This document shows, piece by piece, positions 24,626 to 35,891 of a DNA stretch of 64,000 nucleotides. Origin of the DNA: Roridomyces roridus (lineage: Eukaryota > Basidiomycota > Agaricomycetes > Agaricales > Mycenaceae); contig JARKIF010000016.1 of the NCBI GenBank assembly GCA_029378245.1, positions 496,001 through 560,000 of the forward strand. Reading direction: 5' to 3'. The notes under the pieces were generated by a model. It had not been told where the DNA came from. It saw nothing but the letters and a program-made list of their open reading frames with translations, and searched no databases. The stretch's first letter is position 1, and each line of letters starts with the position of its first letter. The position numbers and the translations under genes were made by a program.

Positions 24626-25532
24626 CTACGGGCTAAAAAACCCAACCCAGTCGACGCGACGCCGCAGCACTGGGCAGGTGATATGCCCAAGGTACTGAGG
24701 GTTCTGATGACGTGGAACCGCGTCCTTTCGACTGAAAGTCTCGCGACAATATTCACATCTGGGCTTCTCGCGCAAAGGCCTGGGCTGGAGCTTGCATTGA
24801 CCCTTCTTGTGGCGCCGCCGATCAAGGACCCTCCCAAAGGTCGTTCCGCACTCGCAGATGAAATTCGCCTGAAAAGATTGGGCCCAATGGAACGAGAACT
24901 CAAATGTATCTTCGACGCACCTGCTTCTGTCTCTTTGAAGACCGCCTCTCCTCGGGAAATGAGGAGTCGCTCTCGGTCTCTCCACCAACCGTCGAGGTGC
25001 AAGGTACACCCGCTTCTTCCACCTCCATATTCCTCTTCCTCTTCAAGTTTCTCGACGAGAGGGCGCGGGCGGAGTCGTTGATATTCGTAATCTGAACCTC
25101 GTCGCATGGGCAAGACGCTGATCTTCTCGGGAGGGATCTGTTGTCTTTTGTATGGGACGCCACGGGTTGAGAACACAATTTGCGAAAGAACGTTTCCTGC
25201 GTATTGGTGTCGATGGAAAGGCCCAGAAACGGATATTCAGTTGGTCTTGGTAGCGATTCAAGGGAGGTTGGAGTGATGTTTTCGGTGGCGTCTGAAGGGT
25301 AGAAAATTGAGGTTGCTGCACCACATCGAAACGCTTCAGAGACAATAGTATCCAAATGGTCCGCAGACAAGTCGGTGGCGTCCTGACTGTGATTCAAATA
25401 TCGAAATGGTCCGCCGTGGCGTCGAAGAACGAAGACCTAAATAATCGTACTCAGCATCCATTAGGGCATCGTGATGAGAACATACCCATTCCAAAAGGAC
25501 ACATCCGTTGGAATATACTGGGAAACGGTCAT
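24626..25532 (-). CDS. C2H2 zinc-finger protein
   Basis: Probable transcription factor. A short first exon (ATG at 25530-25532, MTVSQYIPTDVSFWNG) joins in phase 2 over a roughly 98-nt intron to QDATDLSADHLD. The middle is Ser/Thr-rich with a basic stretch (LKRKRNME). After another intron (donor GTGCGT, acceptor TTTTCAG) come two finger-like units: ICECGTTFGRVLDRRRHKKGQC and CEYCRETFSRKDAVPRHQ. The first has the C-x-C variant spacing and the second lacks a clean final His, so one more intron may lie near 24690. Stop at 24626. It is transcribed in the same direction as the homeobox gene, 196 bp from its start. Confidence 0.72.
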
Positions 25533-26167
25533 CGAGGCTGAGGTTGTGGTGGATCGGAGGAGAATTTATTCAACCACGATCCTGACGGCACGGGGAAAAT
25601 GACTCTGGTTGAATCAGTAGGAGCATATGGTCAAAACCATACGCGTTCAAGACGCCGAGAGCGATGCAGCCATGCATGTAGTTCTGTAGCTTTAAATCAA
25701 GGGTGTCCTATATATCCAGGACAGAACAATAAAGTCTCGATGCAGAAATCTAAGGAAGGTTCTCGTGAGGACTTGCGAAAAGGTGAACGAACAATAATGG
25801 TTGGACCTACAAACCCTTGTTCCTTGAGTCTTGTGTATTTCCCGAGACCCCAATCTCCGTACGCGTCATCTCGTAGGGATTTCCGCCGAGTGCGTGAGTC
25901 GGAAAATATAAAGGGAGCGATCCACCAGGAGTGCCTTGGATATAGAGCGGATATCATGTCTTTCGCCGCCTCGTATCCATGGTCCGATGGTTGAGCAGCC
26001 CGGTCCAGTCGATTAATTGCAGTTTTGCAGGAAATGAAAAGGCACCCTAATTTATTTCCGGCAAATACGAGGGATCACGAAGCCTCATTTCTCGCACAAA
26101 GGCCGGCCGTGAAGGGAAACATGAAAGTTCAAGAAGAGCCTGACACAACAACCCCCAACAAAACTCC
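25533..26167. other. Intergenic with an unexplained minus-strand open frame
   Basis: 635 bp between divergent genes. A minus-strand frame stays open for over 120 codons (about 25697-26080, containing HGYEAAKDMISALYPRHSWW) but has no convincing start or splice sites. It could be a coding relic or chance. Confidence 0.35.
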
Positions 26168-27011
26168 ATGTCTCTCGCGAAATTGACCTCAATATCAACG
26201 CAAACGCTCTCCCTCCTCCTCGAGCGCCAACGTGTGCAGACCCTCCCCTCATATACGACCGACTCTGCTCCCCGAAACTCCAATCTTCACCTCCCTCAAA
26301 TTACCACAAACCTCAATTCCCTGCGCGCCGGCATCCTCGCGCTCGAAGCCAAAGAAGGCCGCTCGGATGCGGTCAACCTGCTTCGGAATCAACATGAGCG
26401 TATGCGCGGGATGCTTGGGGCAGGGGAGGACGAGGGCGTCGAGAGGTTTGTGCTAGCAACTGCGCGTACATTAACAGCTATCGACTACGCAGCAGCCTGG
26501 ACCCGCTGAAACCGCCCACATCCGCCCAAAGACAGGAGCTACTGCCCACCACGCCGTCCTCTGGACTCAACTCGGCCGTCTTCACCCCATACACGGACGA
26601 TCCTGAAGCAGAGCCTGCCGAGCTGCTGCAAACGCAGCGGCTAATGATGGACCGTGCGTGCTAATACCGACTCCCTTTCACTGTACTGAGGTTCCATGCA
26701 GAGCAAGACAACCACCTCGACCTCCTCTCGCATTCCATCAACAGGCAACGAGATCTGTCGCTGCAAATCAACGACGAGCTTGATGTCCACACCGGTCTGT
26801 TACAGGAACTCGACACGGACTTGAACCACTCCGAGACAATTCTCGGCCGTGCGAGGGGGAGACTAGACAGAGTTGCAGCAGGCGCGAAGCGGAATGGTAT
26901 GTTGCTTCTTTCTTAAATCGAATTCTTGACCAAATAATTTCAGGGTCAGCGGTGACGATAGGCGCATTGATTCTGGTGCTGCTAATCCTCATTATCGTCT
27001 TCAAAACTTGA
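26168..27011 (+). CDS. Qc-SNARE, syntaxin-8/Syn8-like
   Basis: Tail-anchored SNARE of the endosomal/vacuolar pathway. Four exons: ATG at 26168 (MSLAKLTSISTQTLSLLLERQR) through VNLLRNQHERMRGML; a 47-nt intron (GTTTGT...CGCAG) to SLDPLKPPTS; then LMMDQQDNHLDLLSHSINRQRDLSLQINDELDVHTGLLQELD, with heptad spacing and a central glutamine consistent with the zero layer; then a last exon carrying the C-terminal membrane anchor (TIGALILVLLILIIVF) and ending at 27011. The N-terminal helices are shorter than in Habc syntaxins, which fits the Qc class. It converges on the amidotransferase gene with 58 bp between stops. Confidence 0.85.
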
Positions 27012-27069
27012 ACGACATGGCATTATCATATCTATTCGCATCCTTGGATTGTACATTACAGCGCATAAA

Positions 27070-27958
27070 TCATTCTCCCTTGATCCCATAAACGCGCAAG
27101 ATCGCCTTCCCTATGACCACGTTCGACAACTCCTTGCCATTGGTCCTATTCGCAGCATTCTCCGCCGCAAGGGCTATCTCGGTCGGTATGATACCCGCGT
27201 CTTTGCGAGCGGCGATGATCTTAAGGACAATGGGATCGGTGAATTCGGGATGTCCTTGAACAGTAAAGATGTGGACGTCGGAAAGGGCGGTGGTCGTCGA
27301 AGCGAACCGCACCATTCCTTGGTTCTCCGAGATGTCGGTCGAGCCGAGCAGCCGGAAGCCAGGAGGGACCCCGCAAACATGGTCTTGGTGCATCTGTTCG
27401 ACATACTGCGTGCGGTCAATCAAGTAATTCTGTTCTGGTGTAGACGAGAAACATACCAACGAGTCCGCGCCGCCGAAAATCTGCTTTCCGAGAGTGGTGA
27501 GAGGGACATCCGTCGGGCCGACTTCCCAGCCAAGCGGATTCTTGATGCACACCCCACCGAGGGCGCGGGCGACGATTTGATGCCCAAAGCATATGCCTAC
27601 GATCTTCACCTGCGGTTTATCCCTCGCGACGTGGGCGACATAATCCACGAGTTTGTTTATCCATTCAACCTCGGCCGCGTATGCCGACGCCTCTACTCTG
27701 AGTACTTCTTGTCGTAGAATTGTGAAGCCACTCACTGGAGCCTGTGATGAGTATCCCATCGTACGCCTTGTCTTCAGGAGGATAAGCCATGTCGTTTACG
27801 ACGTCGTAGGCATCGAGTGTGAAGCATGCGTCGTCTGAGATGCCCAGTGCCTTGGCTGATTGCTGAAGGAGGGAGGTAAAGAATTCATGGTAGGTGCCGT
27901 GGGCTTGCTTGACCGAGGGAATGGGTGTGTCGCAGACGAGGAGCGCGATGGACTTCAT
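27070..27958 (-). CDS. Class I glutamine amidotransferase-like protein
   Basis: GMP-synthase-type amidotransferase domain protein. The ATG at 27956-27958 (MKSIALLVCDTPIP) fits the usual start; the longer frame is untranslated. One intron (donor GTGAGT, acceptor AGTAG) joins GILITGS to KASAYAAEVEWI. The nucleophile elbow is GICFGHQIVARALGG, the catalytic His is in VQGHPEF, and the acid follows in the next helix. Length (about 275 residues) suits the stand-alone fungal proteins related to yeast YLR126C. It may hydrolyse gamma-glutamyl or glutathione-type substrates, but the natural substrate is not known. Confidence 0.88.
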
Positions 27959-28455
27959 GAGATGAGATAAGGACTGTTGATGCGTGTTTACTGAACTCTG
28001 AATCGGAACTCTGACCGCTCCCAACCTCAACTTTCTGCTGAGCGGACAACTGGATGGCAAAATCGAGTTCAACTAGCTCACGATTTCTCCTTGAAATATC
28101 TCATCGTGCCGGGCACGCGTGTCTGGTTTCTTCCGAATCTCCGGTTTCGTAGTACCATCTCTGCCCTGTTCAACGTTCAATTTCTCTTCTTCTTGCCAAG
28201 ACCAACACTCAAATCCTACAACATCCTCGCCGGCTCTCTCTATCCTATGCTATCCTATTATTTTCCGAAGTCTAGACGCCCCGCTTGATACTAAACCTTT
28301 TTTCCTTTTTCCTCGTCTACGCCCGCTCCCTTTGACATATATATGGCATAAATGAGCGGCCTCGACACTGTACGCTGCGGTGGCGGGAAGAATGTGACGA
28401 TATAGATTTTGCTTCAACATGGTCTACGGGCAAAGGTATATCTACAAGGATAGGA
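27959..28455. promoter_or_regulatory. Divergent intergenic region
   Basis: 497 bp between the amidotransferase and oxidase starts. CATATATATGGCATAAA at about 28336-28352 is a possible TATA region for the plus-strand gene. Pyrimidine-rich tracts lie at 28180-28330. No open frame of note. Confidence 0.45.
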
Positions 28456-30327
28456 ATGGAACGAGCTCAGCTATCGATGTTCAACACGGTACTTCTGCTC
28501 TCTTTCCTCCTTCTTGCCGTCTCTGGGTCCTCCCCCCGACCCGAAATCCAGCCCCGGCGATGTAAATGCACCTCCAATGACGCCTGCTGGCCGAGCCCAG
28601 CCCAATGGAACGAACTATCCCGGACGCTCTCTCACCCAGTATTCGACGTCCTACCCATTGGGTACCACTGCCACGAACCGCATTACAACGCGGCTTTGTG
28701 CGCTGTTGTACAGGAGAATAGCGCCAACTCGATATGGCGTTCGGACCAGCCTGGGGCGGAGCAGTCGGATAATTGGGAATTCACTGCTGGTTCTCGGTGT
28801 GGGATAACTGCCAATCGGACCACTCCATGTGGGCAAGGAAGGGTTCCTGCGGTCGGTGTCAATGCAACAACGGAGCTCGACGTGCAACGCGCCCTCCGGT
28901 TTGCATATGAACGGAATCTCAAAGTGCATGTCAAGAACACTGGGTATGTACTTTTTCGACTGGTCCTTAGTGGTACTGACGCTTCGGCAGACACGACTTC
29001 CTTGGACGTGGCCTAGGTCCCGGCTCCCTCATGATTTGGACGCACCATTTTAGATACCAGAGGTTCGACGCCCAGTTTCGATACGCTACGGGGCAGTGGG
29101 CGAACTTTCCGGTGGTAACCGTTGGTCCGGGCTTGCAGTGGGTGGATACCTATGCGTTTGCAGCAGAGCACAACGTCGTAGTTGCTGGCGGTATCGGTCC
29201 GCTCGGGTCTGTTGGTTCGGGCGGCGGGTGGCCGCTTGGTGGGGGACACAATATTCTCTCTTCCCATCTCGGGCTTGGTGCCGACAACGTCGTCGAGATC
29301 GACCTCGTTCTTCCTGACGGGCGACTTGTGACCGCGAACCCACATATCAACACTGATCTTTTCTGGGCTGCTCGTGGTGGGGGCGGTCCCAATTTCGGGA
29401 TAGCGACCCGAATCGTCTACCAAGCGCACCCCATTACGCCTCTGTACGCATCCTTCTTCGAGGCGCTCACCAACGGTACCACGGCATACATCGCCCTCCT
29501 AGACCTATTCCACACCTCCCTGCCCGCCCTCGCCGACGCAGGCTGGTGCGGGTACTATCCGTTCCAATCCCCGTCGTACTTTGCTCTCATGTACCTCCTC
29601 CCAAACGGCAACACGACCTACGGCAACGCCACGCTCGGCACCTTCATCCACGCCGCTTCAAAGATTCCGGGCGTCTACATCCGGACGGACGTGACGACGA
29701 CGTACCCAAATTACCAGAGTTGGTTCGTCGCGAATATTCTGGATCCGGTCCATGTTATTGGGTTCAATTATACTGCGGGTGCGGCGGCGGGTCTTGGTGT
29801 CGAAACAGCGTCGTGGCTACTCCCTCGCAGTCTGTTTACCAACAAGTCTTCGGCGCATAGCATGTCTGAAGCTATTGCTGCGATGCCTGCAGGGATTGGG
29901 CAGTCCGTCCTTTTTATCTGCCCAACAACTTGATCTGATGTCCTGTAGGCACGTCGGCGGCGGCGTCGTCTCTAGCAAATCCACAGACTTTAATGCCCTG
30001 CACCCGACATGGCGCAAAACCCTCGTAGACATCAGCACCGCCGGCGAGTGGACTGACGCCTTCAATGCGACTGCAATTCAAGCGGTACGCCAGGGCATCA
30101 CGGACCAAATGGCACCGTTCCGTGCTTTGACTCCGGGGAACGAGGGCGGGCAGTATCTCAACGAGCCCGATTTGCTCGTTCCCGACTACACACGGGCCAA
30201 CTGGGGAACGCATTATGAGCGGTTGCTAGAGATCAAACGGATGTATGATCCGACGAATCAGTTGCTCGTCGTTCAGGGTGTTGGCGCCACAGATTGGGAT
30301 GATGAGCAGATTTGTCCTATTTATTGA
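28456..30327 (+). CDS. Secreted FAD-linked oxidase, berberine-bridge type
   Basis: Flavoprotein of the PCMH/BBE family that oxidises sugars, alcohols or secondary metabolites outside the cell. Two ATGs are possible (28456, 28477); the second starts directly at a signal peptide (MFNTVLLLSFLLLAVSG). The FAD-binding segment shows the LKVHVKNTG...GHDFLGRG junction over an intron near 28944; the family's FAD-linking His would be in GHDF. VTVGPGLQW and GGGWPLGGGHNILSSHLGLGADNVVEI follow, then DLFWAARGGGGPNFGI. The C-terminal BBE segment is NWGTHYERLLEIKRMYDPTNQLLV. N-glycosylation sequons are frequent. The C-x-x-G second flavin link of true berberine enzymes is not evident, so a single covalent bond is likely. 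An intron near 29900-29949 is inferred. Confidence 0.88.
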
Positions 30328-30659
30328 AACAATTTAGAGAAGTAGGGACTACATGTCTGACACCCAGCGAGTATTTACATGGGAAAAAGGAAATTCAAGT
30401 CTTTGATGGATCGTGTTCGGCATTGACGGCATGTTCAACTTCATTTTTCAACCAGAATTAAACATGAACAAATAGGAGTGTCAACCTGAAAGCAACTTTC
30501 CTTGCATCCAAAATTTCTCCGCGGACAGATTGTGCGGAACAAGGCTGCTCCAAGCCCTGCGAGGCGATAATCACCGTTTCTCGCCCATTTTCCTGCGCTT
30601 GTCGTCCTCCGCCCGAATGCGAACGAAAAATCAATTCGTGTCTAATGTTTTTCGTTGAG
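30328..30659. other. Intergenic
   Basis: No supported gene. A minus-strand frame continues past a TGA from the neighbouring relic for about 70 codons (30458-30670), which may be 3' sequence of the same decayed unit. Confidence 0.4.
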
Positions 30660-31240
30660 CTTTCAACCAACTTTCAACAGAGACATTTCTTATACTCCAT
30701 TGTCACAGCTTCGCCTTTTCCTTCCCGCGTGCGGCGTGCCAAAACCTCCCTCTCGCGCCACATCAAATGCGGAAATGCCCCCGAGAGCAAATCCTCCGCG
30801 AACCTGGGTAGCAACTTGCCCTTGATATCCGTCGAAACACGCACACTCATCACCATCGCACCCTCATTGGACTCCCCCTGGAAAAAATCGCGCAAAACTC
30901 GCAAAGGAGCCGCCGTGCCGTAGTAATACTTACTTTACGATCTGCAGTGTCCGCGCAGCGCCATGCCCAAAGTGCAGCTTCGCAAGATTGACTCTCGGCA
31001 TGGAATAAACTTGTTCTCCTTGCCTTCCGTCGATTGCCGGAGCCAAACCGAATCGCTCACCGCAATGCGCGTGCTTATCCTTGAGCAACCAGCAGAAGGC
31101 CAACGCAACCGTGCCGTGCGAGGTTATCTTGTCCGCGCAATTTGCGGTCCCCTACTCTGTCAAGAGGAGGGTTCTGTGGGGCTGAATGTTCTGATCTCCC
31201 GCAAAACTCGTTGCATCATTTTCCCACATATGTCTGGATG
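30660..31240 (-). pseudogene. Broken coding relic of unknown family
   Basis: Reading right to left, an open frame (MWENDATSFAGDQN...LLLTE) meets an in-frame TAG near 31164, then continues in the same frame for about 85 codons (TSHGTVALAFCWLLKDK, HCGERFGLAPAIDGRQ, LAKLHFGHGAARTLQIVK). It hits a stop at AAAGTAAGTATT, where a tandem 4-nt repeat AAGTAAGT is present; ignoring one unit restores KYYYGTAAPLRVLRDFF and a further long frame (VSTDIKGKLLPRFAEDLLSG) ending near 30662. One nonsense codon plus one 4-nt insertion in otherwise protein-like sequence points to a decayed gene. No family recognised. An alternative is a genuine intron at GTAAGT, but the phases do not match. Confidence 0.45.
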
Positions 31241-32198
31241 ATTCATAGTATATGTGTCAACAGTGATGATTGTCACCCCGAATCACCCCGATCCACATTC
31301 CTCTCCGCCATTTAAGATGCACTGGTTCCAGGCTATAATATCCTATAAGTATCTCTCATCCCACTCAATAGATGGGGAGGCTTGAAAGAGTAGGGGAACG
31401 GTGCTCGCGCCGCTATGGATGATTCATGTATGAGTCTAAGAGATGGTGTTTCGCAGTGTGAGTCTGCCTCGGAAACCCCAGTTCGCGCGCTTGTTTCTGC
31501 ACACGAGGAAGATCTAGCCGTTTGCTTAAATACCAACTTGAAGGAAAAAATCCCACTGGGGATTTGGAAAGTCATCCACGCCCGTAGGCAAACTTGCTGG
31601 GCAGTAAAAGTGCATTGGGAGAGTTGTACTTCGGGGCGTTCCCAATCCCAGAATGTGTGTTGACGCTCGAGTCGGAACATCTAATGGGTACATACTTGCC
31701 AGCAAAAGTGAACAAAGTTTCAACTGAACAGAGCTCTGACATGGTCTAGATCCGAAATCGTTCGCGTTCGCATTCGCCGTGGGAGCAAGACTCGAAGTTC
31801 GAGGGAAGACACCGAGACCGAGTGGAGCTCCAATTAGAGCCCAAAGAAGAAGAGGCAGCAATCGACAGCAATGACAGTGTGCCAACAAGATGAGACAACT
31901 TTTCTTCCAAGTTCAACCGAGAACGCAAAGCCAATGACGAGATGTATTGCGACTCAGACCAAGAATGATTTCATGTAATTGCAAGTCTATACTTTATTTC
32001 AATGCAGGCGAGTGGGGAATATTGTAAAAAAACTGGAATGAAACGTGTGTAAAGGATTGCGAGAATATGTATGATTACTTTGCGAGATTCATGGATGGTC
32101 GAATTCGGATGCCTGCCTAACAGCGTCAGTACTGGTTCAAGTCCTCCAAACGAGAACACTCACTGGATACAATTACAAATTGGTTACTTGTTTCTTTC
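31241..32198. other. Intergenic, nothing supported
   Basis: 958 bp between two minus-strand features. Only short frames in all phases. A GGTTCAAGTCC element near 32134 recalls a tRNA T-loop, but no cloverleaf could be built around it. Confidence 0.45.
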
Positions 32199-35186
32199 TC
32201 AATCAAGCGGCAAGATCGTGCCCGCAAGCCAATCCGCCTGGGGAACTACGCCCGCGGCGCGACACACACTGCACGCGACTTCCACTTCAGAGTCATTCCC
32301 ATCGAGCACAGGCTCGCGCCAGCCTCGACTTGCCCTCTGCGCCGAAACCAAGCACGCCGGGTGGAACTTGTGGTCGCACACCTTCTCCCTCCCTCCCTCC
32401 ACACTCTTCCCTTTGTAGATCGGAACCATCCGACGCGCCTCTTCGTCGACCACGACAAAGGGATCTTCATCCGAAGGCCCCACACCGCACGACGCATCAT
32501 AGCACCGCAATCCCGCCTCACGCTCTCGCCGCTCAACACGTTGTCGGAAAGTCGGGCCGGGCGGAGGTGGCGGTGCCCACTCTTGCGGTGGTGGAGGCGG
32601 CTGTTGAGGCCCAGCGTTGGTGGTCGCGTCGGGATGCGCATGAGGGTGCGTGTGGAAATGCTGCCCATCCGTAGCCCCAGGACCCGTACCAAACTCGAAT
32701 ATCACCCCGCCTCCCGGCAGCGTAGTACGACGGGTTGGCGCGAATGGAAGGTTCCAAGCACCAGCCATGGGAGGGGGATTTCCCGCTGCATTGTCCGCGT
32801 TGGCATTCGGGGCTGCTTGGCCTGGAGGCCTAAGCCACGGCGGCAACTGAAATCCGCCAAGATCCGGCGCCGCTCCCGGCGCTGCATCGGGAGTAGCTGG
32901 CCCACCAGGAGCTGCTCCTGCTTGTGGCGTCGGTGGTGCGAGACCCAAAGCACGCAGCATCGCCATTCCCAAAGTCTGAGCGGCTTGTGCCTGCGCCTGA
33001 TCTTGAGGCTGCGCTTGAGGTGGCGCTCCTGGATTCGGCGGAGCCACATTCGGATGCCCAGCAGCTGCAGGCTGGGGTGCGTTTCCGGTGGGATTCATTT
33101 GAAATCCAAAGCCACCCGGCCCAGCAGCGAACTGAATTCCCTGGAATCCGGCTGGCAACCCGCCGACATTTCCAGCTCGTCCTCGTCCTTGTCCACCAGG
33201 GCCTTGCGGAGCCCCAAATCCCGTGAAAAGTTGCCCAAACGCACCCATGACGCCACCCCGACCTCTTCCTGCTCCAGTGTTGAGCCCGACGCCGCTTACG
33301 CCAGGGAAGGTAAATGCTGGGCCAGGGCCGGGTGCTCCCGGAGGCGGTGGCGGTGGCGCTGTCGGATTCGCGGCAGGATTGGCACCCAACGCGTCCCCTA
33401 CACCGCCTGCTGCATGCAAGTCCGCGGGTGGAGGAATGGGCCCGAGCGTGCTGAAGACAATGTCAAGACCGAACGTGAACGCGGGTTGTCCGTGGGCGTG
33501 TGGAGGTGGAGGGGCATTGGTGTTTGTTGATGGCGCAGGGGCGGACTGAGTCTGGGGTGGCACTTCCGGGGCAGAGGCGGGTGTAGATGATGTAGACGCT
33601 TGACTAATACGCTCCAACGGCGGCGGAAGGTCATCCTCGTCATCAACGTCTTCCACCGTCGCAGCTCGAGACGGGCGCGATGCGGACGCTTGAGGAGCTT
33701 GAATAGGCTCTAGAGGCGGCATATCATCCTCTCCCTCGTCATTGGCGGTCGCTAGAGATATTAAGTCAAACGCATTTGGACAAGGACAATACCACAGACC
33801 TCTAGCTGCAGTCCGTCCCGGAATCGGCTCAAGTGGCGGAGGGCCTTCATCCTCGTCGTCTTCAGGCGCGGTTGGTTGAGGGAAGTTGGCACCTGTAGAA
33901 ATGCACCGCGTCAAAAACTAGTGTAGACAAACCGAAAGAGGAAAACCAGAGAGCAAAGAGAACTCACCTCCCATCGGCCCACCAGCCCACTCGAAAGTAA
34001 ATCCACCGTCACCCCCGAGGAAGCCCAGCATTTCACCTTCGCCATCGTCTGGGTTCTCTGCATCCAACATATCATCCAGAGCATCCCCAAATTGCGGAGT
34101 CCAAGGGTGTGCGTGGCCATGTTCGTGTACATGGTCAGGAGGGATTCCTGTTGCACCATCGGCTCCTGGGATTGGGAAAGGCATATGAAAGTGCATTCCG
34201 GGCCCGCCCATGTCGCCCAAGCCGCCCATTCCCGCTTTGCGCCCCCCGTACCATATGAGGCCCTGTGGATCGACATCGAAGCGGCAGGTCGGGCAGGTCG
34301 TCTGACCAGGTCGGGCAAACCAAGGGGCAAGGCACGAAGCATGGAACAAATGAGCACAGGGAAGCGCGATGATCTCTTCTTTCGGCGGGGTGGCAGCAGA
34401 ATCAGACGCGGGCTGCACATCAGCGGGAGAAGTGAACGCAGCGCCATCGCCATCCAACAGCTTGTCCCAACAAATCGCACAGCCGCTATCGCCGCCGACA
34501 GCACCGAGCTCTTCGCCTCCGTCCTTTGGGATTTCACTGAGGCGCTCGAGTCTGCGAACTAGGCCTTCGGGCACGCGTTCTAGACCTGCAATGATCTTGG
34601 CCGCATTCTCAGGGCTGTCCTTTGGCGGGGGCGGGGGCGCCATCCCACCACCAAAGAGGACACCAGGGAGACCGGCTCCAGCGAAAAGGGTCATGAGTTG
34701 GGTGGTGAAAACTGGGGGGTGAACGTGGGGTAAATGGAAGTGCGGGGCAGTAGGGTTGGGAGGCGGGGGATTAGGCCTATTATTACGGTTATTAGGTGCA
34801 GCTGTGCGCTGGCTAGGATGTCTTCGATCTCGTTCTTGGTCTTGGTCTTCTGCCCGACGCGTACGGCGGCTGCCTGTCGCCATGTCAGGCGCTACTGGGG
34901 CAGAGATGGGTTCGAGGGGCGGCATTTCTTGGTCAGCCTCGTCGTCGCCGTCATCGTCGGTCCATGCATCGTCACCATCGTCCTCGGCAACGACTTGCTG
35001 CCGTCTGTAGCGCCCGCCAGGACGGGTGTCAGGTAGGGCTGCGGAGTTGTTTGTGGTGGTGTTGTTGGACGTCTCGTGTTCAGACGACTCGGAGTCGCTC
35101 GAGTTGGAGACGCTCTGGAGCTCGGGCATGGAGTCGTCAGAGTCATGTCCCCCATCGTCGGGTGCGGTGTTGTGGTCGATGTCCAT
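32199..35186 (-). CDS. Large disordered RING-H2 protein with a second RING-like domain
   Basis: Probable E3 ubiquitin ligase, about 950 residues. It starts at the ATG 35184-35186 (MDIDHNTAPDDGG). The N-terminal region is acidic and Ser-rich. RING-H2 lies at about residue 230-300: CAICWDKL...IALPCAHLFHASCLAPWF...TTCPTCRF, a complete C3H2C3 set with a long loop insert. An intron near 33895-33966 joins to a Pro/Gly/Ala-rich region with FG, PPPPP and QAQ repeats. A further in-frame intron ending CTCTAG probably removes the LWYCPCPNAFDL segment. The C-terminus has a second zinc-binding cluster (CYDASC, VCDHKFHPACL, ACSVCRAAG) and ends at 32199. A PPLEPI motif recurs four times. Substrate and location are unknown. 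Confidence 0.82.
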
Positions 35187-35414
35187 TTCAAAGGCGGTGG
35201 GTGCAAATAGCCGACAACTTGGCGGCTTTATCTCCCAGAACCTCGTAGAACCTCACAGATCTTTTATGACTCGGGCGACCACTGGCTCGGAGGCTACACA
35301 ATTGAACCAACCATGAATCACGCCCTATATCCGTCCAGACCTGGTCAAAGCGCTGTCACCATGTCTTCAAAGCTTTCTCGACCGCTAGCCTGGCCCATTG
35401 TCGTCAAGATCACA

Positions 35415-35420
35415 TATAAA
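35415..35420 (+). promoter_or_regulatory. TATA box
   Basis: TATAAA 36-41 bp upstream of the ATG at 35456 of a small orphan gene. The spacing is short but supports transcription starting in this interval. Confidence 0.45.
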
Positions 35421-35455
35421 ATGGGTCTCGTATCGCTCATCGAGTACGGTACTCC

Positions 35456-35891
35456 ATGTCCCAGTCACACAACGGGTAAAATGACGCGCTAATAACAGAG
35501 AGAATCTTGCTAATGCCACAACATTTTCAGAACGAAAAGCCCCACCCGGATGACGCAGGAACTCCACCCCGGAAGGATGCCTGAGATTCCAGATTCCACT
35601 CCTACCTGCGCGCCGTCGAGCCCCAACTTGACTCCGAGGCAAGATCGGCCAATTGCAGCGGATGCCACTCCACGACCTCGTCCGCGCCCACCCCCACTCA
35701 CCCTCGTGTCCGTTTTGAATCACAACTTCACTCCAGTCAATGGGCATCCTCCAAAGCCAGAGGAATACACCCGTGGACGCACTCCAACAAGGGGACCGTC
35801 CTCTCACCGCACTGGCAGGCGTCGCCCACAAGCCTCGAGGGTAGTTTACGCGTCTCAATTTGTCTGCACGACGCCTCACGGTGGGCAATAA
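35456..35891 (+). CDS. Hypothetical disordered Pro/Arg-rich protein
   Basis: An ATG at 35456 (MSQSHNG) joins in phase 2 over an intron (donor GTAAAA, branch TGCTAATG, acceptor TTTTCAG) to TKSPTRMTQELHPGRMPEIPDSTPTC, a Pro/Arg-rich middle (PRPRPRPPPLTLVSVLNHNF) and a basic tail ending at 35891. About 120 residues. No family recognised; the sequence is low-complexity and probably disordered. It sits upstream of, and on the same strand as, a C2H2 factor that starts with a similar short Ser/Asn first exon. More exons may follow the stop given here. Confidence 0.4.

Noticed and set aside
28456..30327. Secondary-metabolite gene cluster including the oxidase and methyltransferases
   Set aside because: No polyketide synthase, NRPS, terpene cyclase or transporter gene is present in the window, and the candidate genes are separated by about 13 kb of unrelated genes.
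32095..32165. tRNA-like T-loop GGTTCAAGTCC
   Set aside because: No matching acceptor, D or anticodon stems could be built around it.
32361..33530. Plus-strand 389-codon Arg-rich open frame
   Set aside because: It is the antisense of the GC-rich Pro/Gly/Ala part of the RING protein. No start context or domain.
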